Shown here one piece after another: positions 54,606-64,000 of a stretch of 64,000 nt of DNA; position 1 is the first letter of the stretch, and the number at the start of each line of letters is the position of its first letter. The position numbers were made by a program, and so were the translations under genes. The notes under the pieces were generated by a model. That model did no database searches, had not been told where the DNA came from, and saw only the letters and a program-made list of their open reading frames with translations. The stretch is from Plectosphaerella cucumerina (Eukaryota; Ascomycota; Sordariomycetes; Glomerellales; Plectosphaerellaceae): NCBI GenBank assembly GCA_020746995.1, contig JAGPXD010000004.1, forward strand, positions 1,984,001-2,048,000, in the 5' to 3' direction.

Positions 54606-57600
54606 GACGTCTGTTCGAGGTCGCAAACGCAAAGGGGTCAAAGGCTCGGGAGCGGCGAATATGTCATCCTGGCAATCGAACGGCGCGGCACGCGTTTGCC
54701 TCTGCGGGCAGCAATGATTTGGGAGGGTAAACGGCCACGGGAGAGAGACGATGGCGAAAGGAAAGCCAGGTCGGGGCCCAATTCAGGTCAGATCAGGTCA
54801 GGTGTCAGGCGGGTAACGAGCGGGTGTCGACAGATCGGAAGCCGGCAGCCAAGCGAAAGCACGATGAGACGAGACGCTGGAGGGCCGGTCTGTGGGGTGT
54901 TGGTCGCCGCCTGCTGGTGGGACCTGGAACGAGAGAGAAAGAGAGATCGAGTTTCCCGTGAGGAAGGAAGAGAGTGTGTGTGTTGGATTCTCCGCAGATG
55001 TGTGTACGGTTCCGGGCCGGACGAGGGAGAAGATGAGGGTGGTGCGATCGGAGCGGGCGGTGTTGGGAAGATACGGATGACAGGTCACAAGAAGAGGAAG
55101 TGGCCGATAATCATCAGCCGAGGATTCAGCTACCTGGAGCAGTCCACTGGGCCGGCATTGGGTGGGCAGGATGCGTTTGACCCAGTTGAAGGGAGAGAGG
55201 GAGGTGGGGTGTGCGTGTGGTGTGTGGTGGTGCGATGCGGTGCGGTACTGGGTTGGACCGGGGGGCCGCAGGAGACCAGGCGGGAAGCTAGTTCGGCCGT
55301 TGTTGGCGGCGTATGTAGACGGCGCACGGCGCACGGCGGAGGGTCGGACTGGTGGCGGCGATGGTGGTTGCTTTGATGCGCTGGGCTTTGCGTCCGCTGG
55401 GTGCGCTGGGGTGACCGCTGGGTGGTTCGCGTCGGGGATAAGATCCTGGTTTTGGGGGTCGGTCGGTCGGTCGTTCCTCCAAGCTGGGATTCGAGTCTTG
55501 GGGGTGATCTAGAGATGCAATGCAATGCGGCCTAGGGGCTGGAGCAGGGAAGGTAAGGCGTGTGGCCAAGATGGCCGTCGTTTCGCGGGGGGAATCGAGC
55601 TGAGCGGTGATGGCGGTGAGGGTGAACGGAAAAAGCTGTCGGTGACACTGGTGCTGCTCCAAGTTGGGGTCCACGGATCGCGTGTCTCCCGTCTGTTGGC
55701 TCGAGTCGGACTGGGATGGGGTGTCGAGGGAATATTCGTCGAGGACAAAACAGAGCAGGACAGGACAGGACAGGATAGAATTGGACAGGGGGAGATGGGG
55801 CCTGGGAAAAGGAAGTGTTATTGATTTTGTTGCCCGGCAAGAGTCGGGAATCGGGCCTTCAGTCATGAATGATGGCAGAGTTGCCCTGTCTACCCGCTCA
55901 TGCCCATGCCCACCTCATGCCCCAATGCTCATTGCTCGTTGCTCATTGCTCATGTCCAGCCGACGAAAGCGGGCGGCAGTGACGATCCACTCGAGTCTCA
56001 CCGTCCCCCCCAAGTCGCGGAAGGCATCACCCACTCTCCTCTCACAGCACTCACACCGAGCAGGCGCGGAGACAGGCAGGTGCGACCAGTCCCCTCCTTC
56101 CCCCCTCTCCCTCTCCCCCCACCTGCCATCAGGATCGCCGCTGTCTCTCGGGACAACCGGGGGGCCTGGCATCTATCGACCCAAGTTAAGCCGGGTGGTA
56201 CCCGATCCTCACACTCTAATCATCACCACGACCCCCAAAGCGGCGCAGATACAAACGCAAACCCCCAACTCGAACCAACTCGACTGACACCGAGACCCTC
56301 CCGCAGCATGCGGCCGTGCCAAGAAGTGTGCTCAGCATGGGAAACAAGAGGACAGACAGATTGCGCTTTCGTCCCTCCTGTCCATCTTCGTTCACTTCCC
56401 GTCCGCCAGCAAGGAACCATCTCTCTGGCTTGCATGGGCTGCCGCTTCTGACCACTCGACATGACCTCGACGTGAACTCGAGGCATGGCAATTGTCCCGT
56501 CGTCGCCTAGTCCCCCCCGGCTTGGCCCTCAACAGACACGTGGAATGGAAGACCTCGCCGACTCTTCTGGACCCTACGGCCTGCCCAGGATGCTCGAGCC
56601 GCTCGTACGATGCGAGGAATGATCACTGACGCCCGTCATTCTACCCACGAACTCATCAACCATACCTCAAATTGCCGCCGGCTGGCGCAGCCAGGACCGT
56701 ACACTCACCACCTCCTTATACAATGCATCTTCTGGACAAGCGTCGTTTGATGCGCTCAGCTACTTGGCGGCGACGGCACATGTCGAAACTCGCACTAGCA
56801 GACCAAAGTCCCGTCCAGTTTCTCAATGGCAGTCCGGGACATTGCCAGTGCCATGCTCTCTCGGCCGGCTGCCGGCTGGCGCGGTCCCCCTACGCCACCG
56901 ACGACAATGGTGCTGGCCGGACGCGTCCTAGTGTCCACTCGGTGTCGTAGGGTTTCGTCCGTCCTCGATCCTCCCTCCGTCTGTCCTCGCCCTCGCCCCT
57001 CAGAGATGCGCGTGGTGAATAGGGACAACGGACGGCGTGGCTAGCCACACAAGCGGTTAGGTTCTTCCGCTCCGAGTCGGCGGCGATCCCATCTCGGTTC
57101 GCGCTGGCGCCTCAAGCCTTGGGGTTGCCCGGCTCCCTGCTCGTTCGACTCCTCTTTGTTTGAGACACGCCGCCGTCGTCACTTCGCGCTCCCTGCCAGC
57201 ACTCGAGGCCCGAGACATGCCACGCCGCGCGAGTATATCATCATGCCAGTATGGGGGGCCGGTGCCGGTTGCTTTGCCAGTGTCACTCGGGCCGTTGCCC
57301 AGGGGGCCTTTGCCCTTTGACGACATACCCTCTCCCGTGATCCGTCTCATCTTAGCCTGTCCCACGCAGGAGCTTTTTCTCCTGCCGTCCGAGGCCAGGT
57401 ACTCGTAAACCGCCCTGAAGTCTGCTTTCGTCATTCGATGGGTGTCTCATTCATGAGCAGATGCACAATGTGGTCGCCTGTGGACAGAACTTACACCGGA
57501 GGTCATGTCTTGGTGATGCGGCTGATGAATCCGGGCCGCATGGCATGGAATTTGAGTTGCCATGGCTTCTCAGATTGGCTCGGGAAGCCCATTCGCATTT

Positions 57601-58951
57601 GAACAAATAGGGAATGGCCGCCATACTTGCGAGCAATGTTCCCCTTGCGCACGTGACGTCGTTGACTCGAGGCAGACCAAGTATCATGTTCGACCCCGGT
57701 TGCTCTCAAGTGAGAGTTTGGGTGGTGTTGAAGAAGGCCAGCTCTGAACTGCAACAACCGGTGCTGTTTTGATGGGTATGGCAACCTGGCCAAGGCTAGT
57801 TCTAATATCATATTTCACTTACATGATGAGAAAGCATTCGCCGGGAAGTGTCAAAAGAGCCAAGCTATCGATGCTGCCCCGCGACACAATGTTCCTGGGG
57901 GCAAACGACATGCAGTCGGGCAGCAGGCCACTCACATGTATGGAATAAGAATACGTCATCCAGGTATTGCGTAGAGATGTACATGGAGTTCTTCCATTGA
58001 TGCCTTGGATTCATGCCTCGTCGGTCCTGCGACGATCTCATGTATGGGAATGACCATGTGCCAGTTGAGGGACAGAGGTCAGCCATGTTGACCGAATCTC
58101 AAGATCTAGTATCAGTCATGAGGCTCTGAGCACAAACTGGCGCGACTCTCGATTTAATGATTGACATTTGATCAAGAAACAATTGTGGCAGCGAATTTCT
58201 GTTCGATTCATCTTCCTCAATAACCCCAACGATCGTGCTTCAGGCTCATGGGGAGGGTTAGGGGCTGCGAATTGATGGGTGGCTGAATCTGCGATGGGTT
58301 GTCGTCCTAAGCCTCAAATCTTGAACAACCATTCAGGCTTGCGCCTGAAACCATCGTCGGAAGATTATAGAATAGAACAGAAGAAGATTTCCATGATGAG
58401 ACGTCTCCGCATCGTCATTGAAAATCCCTCAGCGCGAGGTAACTCAGGATGTATATGGTGCCTTCACATCGCCTGCATCCTCGTACGTGATCTTGGCGAA
58501 GGATTGGCCTTTATCATTAGAACCATTTCAAACCATTCTGTACTGAGGTAGCCCATAGCCTCAGGGTCCAATCTCTCATGGCACCAATACTCACTCACCG
58601 GGCACTTTGATCTTGTCGCACAACTAAAGATGCAGGCAGTTCTACTCGAAGTGCTACTCTCGTTGAGTGTAGAACCTTCGAGATTCTAGACAGTCCATAT
58701 GTATTGCCCTGCAGTATACAGCATTGCAAGAACACCAGGAAAGGCGCGGATCTATGGCAATGCTTGTAGCAGACACAGATCCTAGCCTCGACTCCCGTAT
58801 CCATGCTTCTACCTACCAAGCCTTCCATGTCAAGTCGAAGCTCGCCGCCGAGAATTGACTCCGAGGCCCTACTTCTACTATCTCGCTCGAGATTCACACG
58901 ACTACGGCTTATCCTCGCTCTAGTCTGGGCTTGCAATGTCGGAGGTGTCAC
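54606..58951. other. Gene-poor region, left part
   Basis: The first kilobase is the promoter side of the RBR ligase gene. Small direct repeats occur: GGACA units near 55756-55775 and TGCTCATTGCTC near 55927-55953. From about 57.4 kb the sequence is visibly less GC-rich. Minus-strand stretches such as 57451-57687 and 57865-58086 read like protein fragments but match no family I know. They may be relics. Confidence 0.45.
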
Positions 58952-59133
58952 GTCGCGAAGGTCCTTGAACATAATATCTGAGTCGTTCCCGAGGCCACAG
59001 ACGAGGTTGATCTTGGTCTTGTCGCTGGGGTCGCTCAAGACGCCTTGGGCAAGCTGGAATATGGCGCTATACCTGCTCCGCTCGCGGTGAGTGCAATTTC
59101 CTTGTGCTTGTTGAGCATCCACGAGTAGGCCAT
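58952..59133 (-). pseudogene. Frameshifted relic of NADH-cytochrome b5 reductase
   Basis: Reading the minus strand from 59133, one frame gives NKHKEIALTASGAGIAPY, the NADH-binding entry of the cytochrome b5 reductase/MCR1 family (normally ...IAGGTGITPM...). One base out of frame it continues as FQLAQGVLSDPSDKTKINLV and then NDSDIMFKDLRDV, the next conserved block (normally ...VTxxDILLKxELD...). The domain is thus split by a frameshift and has lost the canonical GGTGITP residues. Flanking frames do not carry the FAD domain or the C-terminal CGPP motif. I read it as a decayed duplicate; the functional gene is not in this window. Confidence 0.65.
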
Positions 59134-62100
59134 GCTTCGAAGACATCGATGAGCTATCATGATACCTCCTGGGGCAGACGCCCAGCCCACGTCCGGACCT
59201 CCGTCAAAGCAAGACGGGGCTCAGCAATTGGCCTCACGACTTCCAGCAGCGGCCTGGCTTGATATCCGTGAGGACTCTTGGGCATAACAAGACCGCTTCT
59301 GGAAACCTTCTACCCCGCGGTCAGGTGGCAGGTGGGTGGGTACAGTTGCGCATCCTGGCAGGCACCCGCACATCCTTCGGTCACCGGGGAGCGGCCTCTG
59401 TTGCCCGGGACGCTCACGCGTGATGGCCTCCAGACTGGGGGATCAAACGTCAGCAAGAGGCCACCTTTGAGATCTTGGCGACCACCCATGTGCCCGCCGG
59501 TGCTGAGTGCAGGAACCCCGCCTGAGACCTCACGAAGCTCACCCCTCTTCCACCAGCTTCGACGCCAGCCGCCGACACCGTTGGCGGCACCCCCAGGCAT
59601 GGACGACGCGCGAGGCGACGAGAACCTGCCAGACAGGGGCCTACGGGGCATCGTCACCGAGGTGGCAAGGTTGGGCGTCGACTCGAAGCCTCCATCGTCG
59701 TGAACCGCCAAGCCGGGCACCGAATATGGAGCGTCGTGAAGAGGAAGACGTAATTCTGCCTGGTTCGGGTCGGTTCGCGTTCACGCACGCATGCATAGTG
59801 GCTCACCGCCTCCTGTGCGAGCAGGGCCCCTGGCCTCTCTCGGGCAGCAGGGCAGGGGACTTGGAGGGGGTTGAGTCATCGTGATAAGGCTGGGGGATCC
59901 ACGACGAGCCCCGTCGGTCATGTGCACGCCCATGATCCATCTCGTGATTGCCTCATTGCCCGCCTGGGTGATGACAGACTCCTCCTTGACCGATATCGCT
60001 GTACGGCTGGCCTTGCGTCATGATGGCAGCCTCGCATCGAAGCACAGATGCCTCGGGCGCCGTATGTCTCGGCCTCCCCAGGGCTGTGCCACAGGACGTG
60101 TGGCTTCCCAGGAACACCCTAGGCGTCCGACAAATCATGTCAGACGGCGATTCTAATTCGGCTGAGGAGGGAGGGAGGCATTGTCAGCATGTCCGGCAGG
60201 CCCGAGGCGACGACTAAGCAGGAGCCGCGCGCGAGTTGCGTCGCCCTTGGCTCCTCTGGGAGGCCCTTCAGCTGCCTGGGCGAACTGTGTCATCAACGTC
60301 CGTCCGTCGGAGTGTCGGAGAGTGCCTGGGCTCGGGCAGCTCCCCGGACCGAGCTTCAGCGCGCTGAGTCGACTCTGCGACGGAAGGCTCGGACTCGGCG
60401 CATAGCGGGGTGCTGCCTGGACTGGCGTGGAAGTCCCCCGACCCGACACGATCGACCTCGGCGGGCTGGAGCGCGTCGCGAGGAGGTCATGGCTCTTCTG
60501 TTTCGCGACGTGAACGTCGCGGCCGTTGCTGATGACGTTCCGTACAGTTCGCGTCGCGCAGGTGAACCTTGGAGGGCGAGTCCTCAGATGATACCGAGCC
60601 CCGGCCGAACCTGTCGTACAGACGGGCTATCGTGGCACCGGGAGGCACCATGGAAATCTTAGCACGGGACTGCCGAAATCCAGGCCGGCCCCAGGCCCCT
60701 CCCCCGGTGCAAGCACGATGATGCTTGCTGCGAGGACTGGCATTGGTGGTTCGTTCTTTTTTTGGTCATTCCGAGGAAAGCCGAGACGAGAGAGACGGCA
60801 TGCCGGCCATTTCCGCGTAACACACCAGGCCCGTCACAGCGCAGTTGTTTGCTGAAGCTGTAGAACACTTCTTCTCTTTTTGTGGCACATCAGGCCCCGG
60901 TGGTCTGGCCATGGCGTGGTCAGTCTCTTCTCTGATCAGGTCAGGAGGAGGAGAAGGCCTCCGTCCGACCGAATCATCAAGGCTTGCGCGATGTAGATTG
61001 GCCGGACTTGTTCATGAATGGTATTGTCACGTCGACGAGCGGCGTTTCCGTGGTGTCGAGTGGTGCGCAGAGCTTGCCTCTGCGGCCCATACCGAAGGCG
61101 GCAAAGCTTGCCATTCAGTATTAGGCAGGACGCTGAATGGGCTGCCAGCTGATGGACGGTGTGTCTTGGGACAGCCTCAAGGCAAAGTCTGCCTGCGCCC
61201 TGACCTGGCAGAACCAGGCGGCAAGGCCATTTTTTTGGCCTCCAGCCTTGAGTGCCAGAGTGCCTCCTGGGATCACCGTTCAAGGTGCCGCCACCATGAC
61301 ACGTAGCGAATTTGAAGGCCAACGCTGGGCCGCTGATCTCTGAACACGGGGCAACTGGGGAATAAAGACAGGAGAGGGCTCCATGCTGTAGCCTGGGCAG
61401 TGGAGGTGGCGGCACGTCCATCATTTCGAGGAGGGTGATCAAAGGCGACAACGTGTAGACGCACGGGCCAGGTGGAAGGGGGAAAGCAGGCAATCAGGCA
61501 ATGCAGATGGAGATGGCGATGAGCGATGGCGACGGCGACGGCGGACGACCGACAACCCGTCCGTCGAGCGTGAAGTGAGAACACGAAGGGCATCTCGGGG
61601 GGCGGAGACTCGACAGAGGTCGACGAACAGGCTTCGACGTGGAAAACCGTGCTAGGCTCTCTTCGGCCTGGGCGTGGACCGGGTATGATTTGAGCGGACG
61701 ATGATTGGGTGCAGTGTGGCTGAAGAGGGTGCTTGCAACTGCTTGGTGAGCAAGAGTGAGGCAGGGGTGGTGGGTGCCCTGTGGGCCTCGAGAGGGGCCC
61801 GATGTGGATCCATGTCCGCGACCACCCACATTTCCGGCCAATGAAGCAGCGCCTCAAACACCAGACGTCGTCTCGCGTTACAGCAGAAGGCAGGAGGAGC
61901 CTAGGAGGAGGGAAGCAGCAGCTGCAAGTCGTGCTGCACGCTTGCACGCTGGGCCTCCACGTCTCCAGCGTGTCCCGGCCGTCCAGTGTGGTGTCTCTTC
62001 CGCGTCCCCCGCCCGCCCATTGTGCCCTTTTGGCGGTCGGCCAGGTTGGTAGGACGGGACGGTCAAAACTACCAATTCGCCCACATCGCCAAACCCCCTT

Positions 62101-63693
62101 CCCTCTCCCCCCTTCCCCAGAACCAACGCCGCCGCAATGTTCGACTCCAAGATCTAGAAACGAAAGCGACTCACCGCAGTCTGCTCATCGACCATCCCCG
62201 GATAGTCGACAACGCCCCAAACGAAACTACCAACTTACTCGCCCATCTCCTCTCCTCCTAATCTCACCACACGGGCTTTCCCACCCCCCGTGTCCTTGCT
62301 CGCTCCTGATCTCTCTATCTTCGTCATACGTCTTGTCAGTCACGTTATCTCGCACTCATTCTTACTCATTTACCGCACCGCACCACACGACACGACTCTC
62401 TGACGACTCATCGAAACGACCTCATCCTTTTCGCGCCATTAGGCCTCATCGACCGGCCATCTGACGCATTTGTCCGTCTTTCCTCAGCCGCGCAGCTCAC
62501 CTGTTTCTCGCCTCCCCCGAGATCTAGGCAGCGTAGCCCACACATTCCTTGGCCAGCCTCGCCTCCCTCCTCGGTTTCCCCTGGCCTCTTTTCCCCCCTT
62601 CTTAGTCTGTCAGACGACCGACGACTCACACTCACCTGGTTGCCAACGCGCCATCTCTCTTTTCATCCTGGCTCTCTCACAAGCTGTCTGAGCCCACCCA
62701 CCCTTTTTAGTCACACCACGACTCTTTGCCCCCCGACTCCACCAGACCAGCTGCCTGCCACTTCTCGCCAGCTCCTGCCATCCCACACCTCCTTTCCCGC
62801 CCCACCCCGACACCCCTCGCGGCAATACTCGGATCAGGCATCCTCGCCTTCGCCACCTAAAGCCCCCGGAAGAGTCATCCCCCAAGGACCCAGCCAGACC
62901 ACCCAAGGTCTGACCCAGCGCAACCCGAGACTTGGGCAGCGCCTCCTCCCACCACCCACCCACCGCCCACGCCCCCCCCAGGCCCCAGGCTCCGACTTCG
63001 TCACACGCCAGCACTGGAGCCTTTGACTTCGCCTCCCGATATCGTTCAGGCCAGCACGGCGGCGACAAAAGAGAAAGAGTCACACCTCCTTTGCGACTCG
63101 ACCCCTTTTGTTATAAGTCGTCTCTGCAAACAACTTCAGCCACACACTCTCTCGGCTGCTGTTTGGACTTGCACCCACCCCTCGGCCCTCTAACACATCA
63201 ACAACCCTACGACAACCGCCCTCGCCAACACCACTCTCGCCTTGGGTTGCCTACCCCCCTCTCTTGCAGACTTGCAGACCATCTCCCCTCCTCAACCCAT
63301 CACGTCTGACCATATGGTTGCTGCGCAATAGCACCCATATAGTCAGAGTTCCTCTCCCATTTCCAGGTAGAAGGAACAGCCAGCCATGCCTTTTGTCCTC
63401 AACACTCTCTCCACTCCAGTCGCCCGTCTCGCCTCGTCCGGTTTGATCGTCCGTGTCTCGTCTGCCGCAGACTACCTCGTCTAACGCTTTCGCACCATAC
63501 CACCGCTTCTTGGACTCTACAGCAGCAGCAACACTCTGCTTCTGTAAGGTTCGCCCCTCCCGCTCGGTATCACGACTCCAAACACGGTTCAAACTAGGTC
63601 GAAGCTTGACGGCGACTGGAGGTTCACTCTATCCACCTGAATCAACCTCCAAAACTTGACCACACTACACCACACCCTCCCCCCACGACCGAA
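59134..63693. other. Gene-poor region, right part, and pyrimidine-rich leader
   Basis: From 59.1 to about 61.9 kb there are only overlapping chance frames. From about 62.0 kb to 63.69 kb the plus strand is strongly C/T-rich with many short frames and few A/G runs, as expected of a long 5' leader or core promoter of the gene starting at 63694. No RNA gene was recognised. Confidence 0.45.
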
Positions 63694-64000
63694 GATGACG
63701 GGGTTCGACCATGATTCGTCGGCCTCCATAATCTCCTCCTACCACAACATCCCCTACAGCTCCTCTCTGGAGTCGAACGCCACAACCACCTCCTCCATCT
63801 GGTCTGCCGCCGGCTCTCAGTCCTCCAACGAAACCTCACCCTCTTCTTCCTCTTCCGACTTGGATCCTTGCGACTCGTATACACTTTCGCGCCCCGTCGC
63901 GACGCGCGCGTCGACATGGACACGTCCTGCCCCTCAGCAGGCGCCGATTGCCGCTGTTCCTACCGAGCAGCGCCTGAACCCCAGGCGCTCCGGTGGCAGC
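63694..64000 (+). CDS. Start of a Ser-rich protein, cut by window edge
   Basis: An ATG at 63694 opens a frame that runs to the right edge (102 codons seen). The product starts MTGFDHDSSASIISSYHNIP and is Ser/Thr-rich (SSSSSDLDPCDSYTLSRPV), ending at the edge with EQRLNPRRSGGS. The long pyrimidine-rich leader and this low-complexity start are seen with fungal regulatory proteins. The SSYHNIPYSSS and NPRR pattern faintly recalls the N-terminus of Pcl-type cyclins, but the cyclin box would lie outside the window and I do not assign a function. Confidence 0.6.

Noticed and set aside
57057..57434. Minus-strand frame of 125 codons starting MTKADFRAVYEYLAS
   Set aside because: The first 40 codons look protein-like, but no family, splice pair or continuation could be supported.

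Overview
The window looks like a chromosome segment of a filamentous ascomycete, most likely a sordariomycete. It is GC-rich. Most genes carry short introns (about 50-155 bp) with GTAAGT/GTATGT-type donors and CAG/TAG acceptors. The gene set is typical of Pezizomycotina: a fused lycopene cyclase/phytoene synthase, a CRY-DASH with a glycine-rich tail, and an EAF-type elongation factor. Exon models were built by hand. Every spliced model given here, apart from the broken locus at the left end, is an exact multiple of three and runs from ATG to a stop.

Left part (1-20.3 kb). A decayed gene (1424-2885) is followed by a Ser/Thr-rich GPI-anchored wall protein, a tRNA-Ala and a pirin-like protein with an N-terminal membrane anchor. 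Next come the two core carotenoid genes, carB-type phytoene desaturase and carRA-type lycopene cyclase/phytoene synthase, divergently transcribed from a 1.6 kb intergenic region. After a tRNA-Ile and a mitochondrial hotdog-fold protein lies a CRY-DASH photoreceptor/photolyase. Phytoene is made by the PSY half of CarRA, desaturated by CarB and cyclised by the cyclase half of CarRA. No carX (cleavage oxygenase) or carO (opsin) gene is present between or beside them. The nearby CRY-DASH makes this a small photobiology neighbourhood.

Middle part (20.3-50.4 kb). After 4 kb without a recognisable gene there is a run of mostly housekeeping genes: an unusual C2H2 zinc-finger protein with a transmembrane segment, exosome subunit Rrp40 and the ribosome-associated Hsp70 Ssz1 (divergent pair), an NT-C2 (EEIG1/EHBP1-like) protein, RNase P/MRP subunit Pop1, elongation factor EAF, mitochondrial 2-methylcitrate dehydratase, a second identical tRNA-Ile, an Lsb1/Pin3-like SH3 protein, a large unrecognised Cys-rich protein with an N-myristoylation-type start, and an MFS transporter.

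Right part (50.4-64 kb). An RBR-type E3 ubiquitin ligase is followed by about 9 kb without an intact gene. That stretch holds a frameshifted relic of an NADH-cytochrome b5 reductase. A long pyrimidine-rich leader then precedes the start of a gene cut by the right edge. I see no CRISPR array, intact transposon, rRNA gene or replication origin. The least ordinary items are the membrane-tethered zinc-finger protein, the membrane-anchored pirin, the RGG-tailed CRY-DASH near the carotenoid genes, the unrecognised 792-residue protein, and a GC-AG intron carrying a G-quadruplex-type tract.
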